Both the position numbers and the translations under genes were made by a program. The notes beneath the pieces were generated by a model that made no database searches, was not told where the DNA came from, and was given only the letters and a program-made list of their open reading frames with translations. A stretch of 64,000 nucleotides of DNA, from positions 62,001 through 126,000 of the forward strand of contig NZ_RFLV01000004.1 of the NCBI RefSeq assembly GCF_004920405.1. The letters run 5' to 3'. The stretch is from Pseudomonas leptonychotis (GTDB taxonomy: Bacteria; Pseudomonadota; Gammaproteobacteria; Pseudomonadales; Pseudomonadaceae). Positions 1 through 8,280 of the stretch are shown piece by piece. Numbering within the stretch: position 1 is the stretch's first letter; every line of letters starts with the position of its first letter.

Positions 1-8
1 GAAACAGC

Positions 9-566
9 ATGTCCGTCGATCTCGTGCATATTCGCCAAGTCATGGCCGAAGCCGATTGCCTGTACAGCAATGCCGAGGTCGAGGTGGCCATCGACACCAT
101 GGCGGCGGCCATCAACAGCGAGATGGCCGACAGTAACCCCGTGGTGTTCTGCGTGATGAACGGTGGGCTGATTTTCTCCGGCAAGCTGCTGCCCAAGCTC
201 AACTTCCCGCTGGAGTTGTCCTACCTGCATGCCACCCGTTATCGCAATGAAACCAGCGGTGGCGAACTGTTCTGGAAGGCCAAGCCGGAAATCTCCTTTA
301 TCGACCGCGACGTGCTGATCATCGACGACATCCTTGATGAAGGGCACACTCTCGGTGCAATCATCGATTTTTGCCGTCATGCCGGTGCCAAGAACGTGCG
401 CATCGCTGTGTTGGTAGACAAGACGCACGACCGCAAGGCACGCCCCGACCTCAAGGCTGATTACGTCGGCATGCCCTGTGTTGATCGCTATGTGTTTGGC
501 TACGGCATGGATTACAAAGGTTACTGGCGCAATGCGCCGGGTATATACGCGGTCAAAGGCCTGTAA
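9..566 (+). CDS. hpt: Hypoxanthine-guanine phosphoribosyltransferase
   Basis: A 185-residue type I phosphoribosyltransferase. It should convert hypoxanthine or guanine plus PRPP to IMP or GMP in cytoplasmic purine salvage. The PRPP-binding motif VLIIDDILDEGHTL is visible at residues 102-115 and the flexible catalytic loop lies near residues 72-82 (YLHATRYRNET). Length and motif fit the Pseudomonas HGPRT family. The WbuC-like cupin gene starts 5 bases after the stop, so the two are probably cotranscribed. The start is only 8 bases from the window edge, so the promoter cannot be seen. Confidence 0.9.
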   Translation: MSVDLVHIRQVMAEADCLYSNAEVEVAIDTMAAAINSEMADSNPVVFCVMNGGLIFSGKLLPKLNFPLELSYLHATRYRNETSGGELFWKAKPEISFIDRDVLIIDDILDEGHTLGAIIDFCRHAGAKNVRIAVLVDKTHDRKARPDLKADYVGMPCVDRYVFGYGMDYKGYWRNAPGIYAVKGL

Positions 567-571
567 AACGT

Positions 572-1045
572 ATGAGCGAACTGCGCTTTCTCGATCAGAC
601 ACTGTTCGGCGATTTGGCCGAGCAAGCGGCGGCTAATCCACGCCAGCGCCAGCACCATAACTTTCACCAGATGGACGAGCCTTGCCATCGCATGGCGGTA
701 GGTTTACAGCCGGCTACTTATATCCCGCCGCACCGCCACCTCTCGGCCGATAAGGCTGAAGCCTTGTTGGTTCTCAAAGGTAGTTTGGGGCTGTTGATCT
801 TTAATGACCGCGGTGAGGTGTTGGCTAAGCGCGTGCTGGCAGCCGGTGGCGAATGTGTTGGCGTCGACGTGCCGCCAAATATTTTCCATGCCTTGGTCGT
901 GCTCGAAGCCGACAGCATTCTGTTCGAATGCAAGGCCGGGCCCTACAAGGCAGTCGGGGCAGGCGAGCAGGCCAGTTGGGCGCCCAAAGAAGGTGAGGCC
1001 GATGCCCCGGCCTATTTAGCCTGGATGCGCGGGCAGTTCGCTTAA
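572..1045 (+). CDS. WbuC-family cupin-fold metalloprotein
   Basis: A 157-residue single-domain cupin. Candidate metal ligands are His54, His56 and Glu63 in the first cupin motif and His106 in the second. The overall pattern (N-terminal strand, HxH motif, C-terminal ECKxGPY segment) matches the WbuC family, which was first noted in O-antigen loci and whose reaction is not established. It follows hpt by 5 bases and probably shares its transcript. The family assignment is good, but no substrate can be inferred from this context. Confidence 0.75.
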   Translation: MSELRFLDQTLFGDLAEQAAANPRQRQHHNFHQMDEPCHRMAVGLQPATYIPPHRHLSADKAEALLVLKGSLGLLIFNDRGEVLAKRVLAAGGECVGVDVPPNIFHALVVLEADSILFECKAGPYKAVGAGEQASWAPKEGEADAPAYLAWMRGQFA

Positions 1046-1146
1046 ACCGGATTGTGCTGATTTCGTCAGTCTGGCCGGGTAAATGGCTCAAGCCGCTCCA
1101 CTGCCTAGGCACCACTCTAATCATTGATTAGCAGAGGAGCCGAACC

Positions 1147-2154
1147 GTGATCCGATTGACCCTGGAACAAGCCCATCAACTCGCGCAGGACATACTGCGC
1201 AGCAATGGTTTTAGCGAACCCCACGTGCAAGCAGTGAGTGCCACCGTGCTCGCGGGGGAGCGCGATGGCTGTGCCTCCCATGGGCTGTATCGGGTGCTCG
1301 GCTGCGTACGCTCGCTAAAGGCCGGCAAGGTGGTTGCTGACGCCCAGCCCGAGGTGTTTGATCAAGCCCCGGCGATCGTTCGTGTTGATGCCCATGGTGG
1401 CTTCTCCCAGTTGGCTTTTCAGGCCGGGTTGCCTGTGTTGTTGGGCAAGGCGCGGGAGGCGGGTATCGCCGCGATGGCGATTAACCATTGCGTACATTTC
1501 TCGGCACTGTGGGTGGAAATCGAAGCCCTGACCGATGCCGGTTTGGTTGCCTTGGCCTTTACCCCCAGCCATGCCTGGGTTGCGCCGGCTGGTGGCAGTA
1601 AGCCGGTGTTTGGCACCAACCCAATTGCGTTCGGCTGGCCTCGGGCCGGCCATAACCCATTTATCTTTGACTTCGCCACCAGTGTGATTGCCCGGGGCGA
1701 CATCGAACTGCATCGGCGTGCCGGTAAGCCACTCCCCGAAGGCTGGGGGATCGATGCCCAGGGCCAGCCCAGCACGGATGCGGCGGCGGTGCTGCAGGGG
1801 GCTATGCACACCTTTGGTGGGCATAAAGGCTCGGCGTTGGCGGCCATGGTTGAACTGATCGCCGGGCCGTTGATAGGCGACCTGACCAGCGCAGAATCCA
1901 AGGCCTACGATGACGGCGGCGACTCTTCGCCTTATCACGGCGAGTTGATCATCGCCCTGGACCCGCAACGCTTCCTCGGCGCGGCTGCCGACGAGCACTT
2001 GGCCCGCGCCGAGACCTTGTTCGAGAGTATTCAGGGGCAGGGCGCACGCTTGCCGTCACAGCGCCGGTATGAGGCGCGCAAGCGCAGTGCCGAGGAGGGC
2101 GTGCAGATCCCTCAGGCGCTGTATGACGACCTCAATGCGCTGATTGTGCGGTGA
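1147..2154 (+). CDS. Ldh2/DpkA-family delta1-pyrroline/piperideine-2-carboxylate reductase
   Basis: A 335-residue member of the malate/L-lactate dehydrogenase (Ldh2) NAD(P)H-dependent family. This fold includes delta1-piperideine-2-carboxylate/delta1-pyrroline-2-carboxylate reductases. The SHG motif (residues 44-46) and the NPIAFG segment near residue 158 are typical. Its position beside the hydroxyproline genes suggests it reduces delta1-pyrroline-2-carboxylate, the product of 3-hydroxyproline dehydration, to L-proline. A good Shine-Dalgarno (AGAGGAG) sits before the GTG at 1147. It converges on the aldehyde dehydrogenase gene, with a strong hairpin between them. Function is inferred from family and context; an ureidoglycolate or malate substrate is not excluded. 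Confidence 0.75.
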   Translation: MIRLTLEQAHQLAQDILRSNGFSEPHVQAVSATVLAGERDGCASHGLYRVLGCVRSLKAGKVVADAQPEVFDQAPAIVRVDAHGGFSQLAFQAGLPVLLGKAREAGIAAMAINHCVHFSALWVEIEALTDAGLVALAFTPSHAWVAPAGGSKPVFGTNPIAFGWPRAGHNPFIFDFATSVIARGDIELHRRAGKPLPEGWGIDAQGQPSTDAAAVLQGAMHTFGGHKGSALAAMVELIAGPLIGDLTSAESKAYDDGGDSSPYHGELIIALDPQRFLGAAADEHLARAETLFESIQGQGARLPSQRRYEARKRSAEEGVQIPQALYDDLNALIVR

Positions 2155-2204
2155 AACGGGCTGCGCCTTCCCACGGTCACGGGTGCTGCGTCTAGCGGAG
2201 CAGG

Positions 2205-2233
2205 CAAAAAAAGCCCCGGCAGTGTGCCGGGGC
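2205..2233 (-). terminator. Rho-independent terminator after lhpG
   Basis: A 9-bp GC-rich stem (GCCCCGGCA pairing with TGCCGGGGC, 2213-2233) is followed on the minus strand by seven T residues. It lies between two convergent genes. The T tract shows that it mainly serves the minus-strand lhpC-lhpG transcript. Confidence 0.85.
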
Positions 2234-2262
2234 AAAACGAGAACCGCAGACCGTGCCGACAA

Positions 2263-3849
2263 CTATCCGGTCACGGGTTCACGCGTACTTTCGCCATCCA
2301 GCAGGCGGGCAATACCGAGCGGGTTGGCGTTCTGCAGGGCTGGGGGCAGTTGTGCATCCGGGCAGTTCTGGTAGCACACCGGGCGCAGAAAACGCTCGAT
2401 TGCCAAACTGCCAACGGAGGTGCCACGCGCGTCGGAAGTGGCCGGGTAGGGGCCGCCATGCACCATGGCGTCACACACCTCGACCCCGGTGGGGTAGCCG
2501 TTAAGCAACAGGCGTCCGGCCTTCTGTTCCAGCAATGGCAATAGTTCCGCGTATTGCTCAAGGTCGCTCGTTTCGGCGATCAGGGTGGCGGTGAGCTGGC
2601 CATGTAAGCCGTGCAACGCTGCGACTAACTCGGCTCGATCAGCCACCTCAATGACGATGCTGGTCGGGCCGAATACCTCCTCCTGTAGCAGCGCATCGCC
2701 TTCGCGCAGCAAACGGGCATCAGCCTTGAACAGTTGCGGCTGAGCCTGATTGCCAACCTGCGGGCGGCCGCTCAGATGCTGCAGCCCAGGATGGGCATGC
2801 AAGCGTTGCAAGCCGTGGCTGTAACTCTGCAGCGTGCCGGCATTGAGCATGCTCTGTGCCGGTTGCTCGTGCATGCACGCGGCGAAGTCGCGCACAAATG
2901 CGCTGAATTCAGCTGAGCGAATACCGATCACCAAACCTGGATTGGTACAGAACTGACCACAACCGAGCACCACCGAGGCCGTCAGTTCAGTGGCTATCTG
3001 TGCGCCGCGCTGCTTTAGTGCGGCCGGTAACAGCACCACCGGGTTGATGCTCGACATCTCGGCAAACACGGGGATGGGTTGTGGCCGCGCGGCAGCCATG
3101 TCGCACAGCGCTCGGCCACCTTTCAGTGAGCCGGTGAAGCCGACAGCCTGGATGGCTGGGTGCTTGACCAAATCGGCGCCCGCGCCGTTGCCGAAGAGCA
3201 TGTTGAACACGCCCGCGGGCATCGCGGTTTTTTCCGCCGCGCGAATAATCGCATCAGCGACACACTCGGCTGTCGCCATGTGGCCGCTGTGGGCTTTGAA
3301 TACCACGGGGCAACCGGCGGCCAATGCCGCAGCGGTATCGCCGCCAGCCGTCGAGAAGGCTAAAGGAAAGTTGCTGGCGCCAAACACGGCCACCGGGCCG
3401 ACGCCGATCTGATACTGGCGCAGGTCGGTGCGGGGTAACGGCAGGCGTTCGGGTAGCGCCCGGTCGATGCGTGCGCCATAAAAATCGCCACGGCGCAGCA
3501 CCTTGGCGAACAGGCGCATCTGCCCGCTGGTGCGGCCGCGTTCACCTTGAAGGCGCGCGGCAGGCAGGGCGGTTTCGCGGCAGACAATGCTGACAAAATC
3601 GTCGCCCAAACTGTCGATCTCGTCGGCAATGGCCTCAAGAAACTCGGCACGCCGACTGGCGGCGAGCGCGCGAAATTGTGGGTAGGCAGCAGCAGCAGCC
3701 TGGGCGGCGGCGGCCACCTCTTCTGCTGTGGCCTGGTGGAACTGATAGGGCAGCGGCTCGCCGCTGCTGGCGTCGACGCTCTGTTGGGTGGTGCTGCCAG
3801 CAAAGCTGCGGCGCCCGGCGATGTAATGGTGTCCAACGAGCTTGAGCAT
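2263..3849 (-). CDS. lhpG: Alpha-ketoglutarate semialdehyde (2,5-dioxovalerate) dehydrogenase
   Basis: A 528-residue aldehyde dehydrogenase of the alpha-ketoglutarate semialdehyde dehydrogenase branch, which is longer than ordinary ALDHs. The nucleophile is Cys301 in GCGQFCTNPG and the general base is Glu264 in VFAEMSSINP. It should oxidise alpha-ketoglutarate semialdehyde to 2-oxoglutarate, the last step of hydroxyproline catabolism, feeding the TCA cycle. It lies downstream of lhpC on the same strand, separated by about 250 bases that carry a TRAP-permease relic. It ends at a strong terminator (2205-2233). The symbol follows the P. aeruginosa lhp naming. Confidence 0.87.
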   Translation of the reverse strand: MLKLVGHHYIAGRRSFAGSTTQQSVDASSGEPLPYQFHQATAEEVAAAAQAAAAAYPQFRALAASRRAEFLEAIADEIDSLGDDFVSIVCRETALPAARLQGERGRTSGQMRLFAKVLRRGDFYGARIDRALPERLPLPRTDLRQYQIGVGPVAVFGASNFPLAFSTAGGDTAAALAAGCPVVFKAHSGHMATAECVADAIIRAAEKTAMPAGVFNMLFGNGAGADLVKHPAIQAVGFTGSLKGGRALCDMAAARPQPIPVFAEMSSINPVVLLPAALKQRGAQIATELTASVVLGCGQFCTNPGLVIGIRSAEFSAFVRDFAACMHEQPAQSMLNAGTLQSYSHGLQRLHAHPGLQHLSGRPQVGNQAQPQLFKADARLLREGDALLQEEVFGPTSIVIEVADRAELVAALHGLHGQLTATLIAETSDLEQYAELLPLLEQKAGRLLLNGYPTGVEVCDAMVHGGPYPATSDARGTSVGSLAIERFLRPVCYQNCPDAQLPPALQNANPLGIARLLDGESTREPVTG

Positions 3850-3872
3850 AAATGGCTCCTCTGGGTGACGGG

Positions 3873-4073
3873 TCAGAACAATTGCCCCGGTAACCAGGTG
3901 GCGAGACCTGGCAACACGAGGACAAGCAGAAACAGCAACAGTTGAATCAGGATGAACGGCACTACAGCGCGGTACATGTGGCCGTAACGGATGTCGGCGG
4001 GCGCAACGGATTTCAGGTAAAAAATCGATGACGCCAGCGGCGGGGTCAGGGCCGCTGGTGCGTTTGCTGCAGG
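3873..4073 (-). pseudogene. Relic of the C-terminus of a TRAP transporter large permease (DctM)
   Basis: In the gap between lhpC and lhpG the minus strand encodes about 65 residues with the typical end of a DctM subunit: a TPPLASSIFYLKSVAP segment, then a GHMYRAVVPFILIQ segment, then a hydrophobic helix and a stop. Nothing upstream encodes the remaining 350 or so residues; the frame runs into the end of lhpC without homology. I read it as the remainder of a deleted TRAP operon that once served this catabolic cluster. A complete, different DctQM pair is at 20534-22365. Confidence 0.7.
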
Positions 4074-4098
4074 CCGCGATCCAAGCGCAGTGCGCCGA

Positions 4099-5046
4099 TC
4101 AGACGCTGCCCTGTTCGGCCGACCAGGTGGCGTACCACTGACGGAACAGCCTGTACTGGGTCTCGGCGTAGTTACGCTGGGCGTCGCTAAGGGCATCGGT
4201 TGCGTTGAAATGCAGGGCATATTCCTGATCGCCGTTGAGCACCATTAGGTACTTGTAATAGAGCACCAGGTCGGTGCCTTCGTCGAAGGACGACAGCACA
4301 TTCAGCGCCTCGGCCAGCTCCAGAGCACGACGCCGTGCGACGGGATCACCCTTGGCGGCCTTCTTGCTCAGCTCGACCAGTTGCAGCACTTCATGCGGCA
4401 GGGCATTACCTATACCGGTAATGGCGCCGGTCGCACCGCAATTGACGAAGCCATGCACCACCTGGGTATCGACGCCGGCCATCAGGATCACGTCCTTGTC
4501 CTGCGAGGTGATGTGCTCGGCGGCGTAGCGCATGTCAGCCGCGCCGCCGAATTCCTTGAAGCCGATCAGGTTGGCGTATTTGCGGCGCAGCTTGAAGAAC
4601 AGCTGAGCACGGGTGGCGAAGCCGTAATACGGGCTGTTGTAGATCACCGCAGGCAGCTTCGGCGCCGCTTCGAGAATGGCGGCGAAGTGCGCTTCCTGGG
4701 CGGCTGGCGAAGCGCCACGGGACAAAACGCGCGGGATCACCATCAGACCGTGGGCGCCGACCTTGGCCGCGTGGGCGGCGTGGGATACGGCTTCGCGGCT
4801 GTTTACCGCACCGGTGCCGACTATGGTTGGGATGCCGGCTGCGACTAGGCGTGCCACGCCTTCCTGGCGCTCGGCTTCGGTCAGCAGTGGCCAGTCACCC
4901 ATGGAGCCGCAGTAGACTACCGCGCTCATGCCTGCTTCGATCAGCTCGTGGCCCTTGCGTACCAAGGCGTCGAAGTCCGGCTTGCGCTCAGCGGTGCAGG
5001 GGGTCATCAGGGCGGGAATGGTGCCGGTAAAAATGGTGCGGCTCAT
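4099..5046 (-). CDS. lhpC: Delta1-pyrroline-4-hydroxy-2-carboxylate deaminase (DHDPS family)
   Basis: A 315-residue TIM-barrel protein of the dihydrodipicolinate synthase/N-acetylneuraminate lyase family. The Schiff-base Lys164 lies in LIGFKEFGG and Tyr136 in VIYNSPYYG. In place of the DHDPS GTTGE signature it has GSMGDWPLLT, as expected for a non-DHDPS member. It should convert delta1-pyrroline-4-hydroxy-2-carboxylate to alpha-ketoglutarate semialdehyde and ammonia, with the product used by lhpG downstream. A perfect palindrome TTCGTATACGAA lies about 31 bases upstream (5077-5088) and is a probable GntR operator. An AGGAGG-like ribosome site precedes the ATG. Confidence 0.87.
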   Translation of the reverse strand: MSRTIFTGTIPALMTPCTAERKPDFDALVRKGHELIEAGMSAVVYCGSMGDWPLLTEAERQEGVARLVAAGIPTIVGTGAVNSREAVSHAAHAAKVGAHGLMVIPRVLSRGASPAAQEAHFAAILEAAPKLPAVIYNSPYYGFATRAQLFFKLRRKYANLIGFKEFGGAADMRYAAEHITSQDKDVILMAGVDTQVVHGFVNCGATGAITGIGNALPHEVLQLVELSKKAAKGDPVARRRALELAEALNVLSSFDEGTDLVLYYKYLMVLNGDQEYALHFNATDALSDAQRNYAETQYRLFRQWYATWSAEQGSV

Positions 5047-5076
5047 GGGTTTGCCTCCTGGGCAGAATTAAAGTAT

Positions 5077-5088
5077 TTCGTATACGAA
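5077..5088. promoter_or_regulatory. Palindromic operator upstream of lhpC
   Basis: TTCGTATACGAA is a perfect 12-bp palindrome in the lhpC leader. The same core occurs before the ABC binding-protein gene (10989-11000) and before the GntR gene itself (16702-16713). A GntR/FCSD repressor site is the simplest reading. Confidence 0.65.
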
Positions 5089-5185
5089 GATAAATAGCCG
5101 TAGTTAGCCATCTGTTTCCCGTGGTTGGGCGTAACGCCCGGTTCGTTGCACCGGCGAGCCGGCAGTTCTAAATCCTCAACACGCC

Positions 5186-6223
5186 TTAGCGCTTCAGCTC
5201 CACTGGCCAGGTATCGGACAAGCGATAGCCCTGCGGCCAGGGGTCATCAGGGTCAAGCAGGTGCTGGTGGGTGCCGGTGATCCAGGCCCGGCCAGACAGG
5301 CAGGGGATGATCGCCGGGCGCCCAGCGACTTCGCTCAGGCTGTCGATTCGGCAATGGAACTCGGAATCAATAATCGAGCGGCCGATAAAGCGTTCGCCGA
5401 CCTGCAATTGACCTCTGGCATGCAATACCGCCATGCGCGCTGAGCAACCGGTGCCCGTGGGCGAGCGGTCGACTTTGCCGGGACGAATCACCACCGCGTT
5501 GGCGGCGCTCAAAATCCCCTCTTGCCGTTGCAATGGGCCGGCCAGTTGGCAAAAAGAAATATGCGCCCAGTCCGGGTTGAGTGGATGGACGAAGCCTAGC
5601 TGCTCGTTGGCTGCGCGGGTGATCTTAAGCCCACAGGCGGCCAGGTCGGCCGCTTCGTCAGCGCCGAGTGAGAAGCCCAGCGCCTGGGCGTCGGCAATGA
5701 CGAAACTGTCGCCGCCATAGGCGGTGTCCACCTGTAGTGAGCCAATACCATCGACCTCAATCCAGGCATCCAGCCGATCGGCGAAAGACGGCACGTTCTT
5801 TATTTCGACCCGTTCGACTTTGCCGTTGCGGCACTGCGCCACGGCTTCGATCAGCCCGCCGGGGGCTTCCAGAATCAGATGGGTTTGCGGCTCGGTCATG
5901 GGCAGGATGCCGCTTTCCAGCAGCACCGTGGCAACGCATAACGAGTTGGAGCCCGACATCGGCGGCGTATCGGCCGGTTCCATGATGATCCAGGCCATCT
6001 GCGCGCGTGGATCTTTGGCTGGTACCAGTAAGTTGACGTGGCGGAACACCCCGCCGCGCGGTTCATTCAGCATGAAGTTGCGCAGGGTTTGATCTTCGGC
6101 GATCCAGCGCGATTGCGCCCACAGCGTATCGCCCGGTGGCGGTGCGACGCCGCCGACTATCACGTCGCCGACTTCGCCTTCGGCATGGCAACTGACCACA
6201 TGTATAACTTTGCTCGAGCGCAT
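5186..6223 (-). CDS. Proline racemase superfamily protein with Ser/Thr in place of both catalytic Cys
   Basis: A 345-residue proline racemase-fold protein. In proline racemases and 4-hydroxyproline epimerases the two acid/base residues are cysteines in MCGH and DRSPCGTG. Here the first motif is MSGSNS (Ser90) and the second DRSPTGTGC (Thr256, with a Cys four residues later). The Thr resembles trans-3-hydroxy-L-proline dehydratases, but those keep the first Cys. A two-thiol racemase mechanism is therefore unlikely; a dehydratase or another hydroxyproline/imino-acid reaction is more plausible. It is the last gene of the ABC transporter/aconitase-X operon, 9 bases after the ATPase gene. The exact substrate is unknown. 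Confidence 0.75.
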   Translation of the reverse strand: MRSSKVIHVVSCHAEGEVGDVIVGGVAPPPGDTLWAQSRWIAEDQTLRNFMLNEPRGGVFRHVNLLVPAKDPRAQMAWIIMEPADTPPMSGSNSLCVATVLLESGILPMTEPQTHLILEAPGGLIEAVAQCRNGKVERVEIKNVPSFADRLDAWIEVDGIGSLQVDTAYGGDSFVIADAQALGFSLGADEAADLAACGLKITRAANEQLGFVHPLNPDWAHISFCQLAGPLQRQEGILSAANAVVIRPGKVDRSPTGTGCSARMAVLHARGQLQVGERFIGRSIIDSEFHCRIDSLSEVAGRPAIIPCLSGRAWITGTHQHLLDPDDPWPQGYRLSDTWPVELKR

Positions 6224-6232
6224 GCTGCTCTC

Positions 6233-6955
6233 CTAAAGCACGGATTTCAGAAAGTCGGCCGTTTCCGCGTATTGCGGGCTGACCAGCACTTGCTCGGGGG
6301 TACCGATCTCGTGCACCAGGCCGTTGCGGAAGAACGCCACACGGTCCGAGACTTCACGGGCGAAGCTGATCTCATGGGTCACCAGCACCATGGTCATGCC
6401 GTCTTCGGCGAGCATGCGCATAGTGTCCAGCACCTCGCCCACCAACTGCGGGTCGAGAGCGCTGGTGGCCTCGTCAAACAGCATGTAATCCGGTGACATG
6501 GCCAAGGCGCGGGCGATGGCCATACGTTGCTGCTGACCGCCAGAGAGCTTGCCGGGGAACACCTTGAGCTTGTCCGCCAGGCCCACGTGGGTCAGCTGGC
6601 GCACGGCGATGTCCTCAGCCTCAGCTCGGCTTTGGCCGAGTACTTTGCGCGGTGCCAGCATGACGTTCTCCAGCACGGTCAGGTGCGGAAACGCATTCCA
6701 CTGTTGGAAGACGATACCGATCTTCTGCCGCAGGCGATTGAGGTCGGTGGCTTTGTTGTGCACCTCGGTACCGTCGACGCGAATGCTGCCTTGCTGGATG
6801 ACTTCCAAGCCGTTGATGCACATCAACAGGGTCGATTTGCCGGAGCCGGAGCCACCGATGATGGACACCACTTCGCCTTTGTTCACCGTCAGGCTCACGC
6901 CCTTGATGACATCGAGGTCGCCGAAGGATTTGTGTACGTTTTCGATCTCAATCAT
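6233..6955 (-). CDS. Polar amino acid ABC transporter ATP-binding protein
   Basis: A 240-residue ABC ATPase of the HisP/GlnQ type. Walker A is GGSGSGKST, the signature is [15 protein letters not shown] and Walker B is [12 protein letters not shown]. The ATG at 6955 was chosen because [12 protein letters not shown] is the normal family start; it overlaps the permease stop by 8 bases, indicating translational coupling. With the two permeases and the periplasmic protein it forms an importer, most likely for hydroxyproline or a related amino acid, given the surrounding lhp genes. Confidence 0.9.
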   Translation of the reverse strand: MIEIENVHKSFGDLDVIKGVSLTVNKGEVVSIIGGSGSGKSTLLMCINGLEVIQQGSIRVDGTEVHNKATDLNRLRQKIGIVFQQWNAFPHLTVLENVMLAPRKVLGQSRAEAEDIAVRQLTHVGLADKLKVFPGKLSGGQQQRMAIARALAMSPDYMLFDEATSALDPQLVGEVLDTMRMLAEDGMTMVLVTHEISFAREVSDRVAFFRNGLVHEIGTPEQVLVSPQYAETADFLKSVL

Positions 6956-7604
6956 TTTCCTGCCACCTTTTCTCCAGTTGATTGCCCAAGCGGGCCACCA
7001 CCAGGCTGATGAAGTAGTAGATAAGCCCGGCGATGCACAGCACCAGCAGAGGCTCTTGGATGCGTGTAACGATGATTTGCGAGGCGCGTAGCAGCTCGAC
7101 AATGCCGATCCACATGACCAGGGCGGTGTCTTTCATTACCGACAAGGCCAGGTTGAGCCAGCCAGGGAAGGCGATGCGGGTGGCCATCGGCATGACGATG
7201 TAGCGCAGGTCTTGCCAGTAATTCAGGCCCAGTGAGCGTCCTGCCCGGCGCACGTTGGGTGATACCGCCAGCACGCCGCTACGCACGATCTCGGTGCAGT
7301 AGGCGGCGGCATACACGCCGAGTACGGCGCAGGCGACTGAGAACGCGCTCCAGTCCAAACCGGCAATGCTTTTCAGTGAGTTGAACAAGACAAACTGGAT
7401 CAGCAACGGCACGCTGCGAAAGGCATCCAGCACCCAGGCCAGCGGCAATGTGGCGCGTGGCAAGGTAGCGCGCAGCAGGCCGCAGATAACCCCGCCGGCG
7501 GTGCCCAGCAGCATGGCCCACAAGGTCAGCAGGATGGTGGTCCAGGCCCCTTGCAGCAGAAACAGCAGGTCGGTCGAGGTGATGCTGGTAGTCAACATGG
7601 CCAT
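6948..7604 (-). CDS. Amino acid ABC transporter permease (second)
   Basis: A 218-residue inner-membrane permease of the HisM/GlnP class with about five transmembrane segments. The EAA-like loop is near [15 protein letters not shown]. It overlaps the ATPase gene and starts 7 bases after the first permease stop. It would form a heterodimeric channel with the 7612-8277 product. Confidence 0.88.
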   Translation of the reverse strand: MAMLTTSITSTDLLFLLQGAWTTILLTLWAMLLGTAGGVICGLLRATLPRATLPLAWVLDAFRSVPLLIQFVLFNSLKSIAGLDWSAFSVACAVLGVYAAAYCTEIVRSGVLAVSPNVRRAGRSLGLNYWQDLRYIVMPMATRIAFPGWLNLALSVMKDTALVMWIGIVELLRASQIIVTRIQEPLLVLCIAGLIYYFISLVVARLGNQLEKRWQEND

Positions 7605-7611
7605 TACCCTC

Positions 7612-8277
7612 CTAGTAGCGGAACAGGCGCCAGCCGAGTAGGCGGGCGACCAGTACGATGGCTTTGGCGATCAGGTAGTAAAGAACCGCCGCGAGTGCGA
7701 AGTACTCGAAGGTGCGGAAGGTCTTCACGTTGTAACCCTGGGTGACCCCGGTAAGGTCGTTGTTGAGGCCGACAATGACGCCCAGTGAGGTCATCAATAC
7801 CGCCCAGACCATCTGATTGGTCAGTGGGTAGAACACGATGCGCAGCAACTGCGGGATGATCACCAGCTGGTAGGTCTTGAATGCGCTCATGCCCAACGAG
7901 CGGGCCGCACGCATTTGCGTCTCCGGCACGGCCTTGAGCCCGCCGCGAAAGTTCTCCGCCAGATAGCCCGCATTGTTGAAGGTGATCCCTGCGAGCAATG
8001 CCGCCCAGGAACTGATGTGAATGCCGAACGAGCCGAGGCCGAAGTACAGCAAGTAGATCTGAAACAGCGACGGCGTGTTGCGCGCCACTGATACCCAGGC
8101 GTTGCCGAAGCCGCGGGCTAAAGGGTTTTTTGTTTGCCGCATCAGGGTCAGACATAGGGCGATTAACACGCCGAAGATCATCGACAGGGCGGCGGTTTCG
8201 AAGGTGACCCACGCGCCGCCGAGCATATCGGGCAGCGCCTTGAAGGCCGAGCGCCAGTGGAAGCTGTAATCGAACAT
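7612..8277 (-). CDS. Amino acid ABC transporter permease (first)
   Basis: A 221-residue HisQ/GlnP-class permease. The conserved cytoplasmic loop is AARSLGMSAFKTYQLVIIPQ, which contacts the ATPase. It starts 3 bases after the aconitase-X stop codon, so enzyme and transporter are translated from one message. Specificity cannot be read from the sequence; context points to hydroxyproline isomers. Confidence 0.88.
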   Translation of the reverse strand: MFDYSFHWRSAFKALPDMLGGAWVTFETAALSMIFGVLIALCLTLMRQTKNPLARGFGNAWVSVARNTPSLFQIYLLYFGLGSFGIHISSWAALLAGITFNNAGYLAENFRGGLKAVPETQMRAARSLGMSAFKTYQLVIIPQLLRIVFYPLTNQMVWAVLMTSLGVIVGLNNDLTGVTQGYNVKTFRTFEYFALAAVLYYLIAKAIVLVARLLGWRLFRY

Positions 8278-8280
8278 TGC

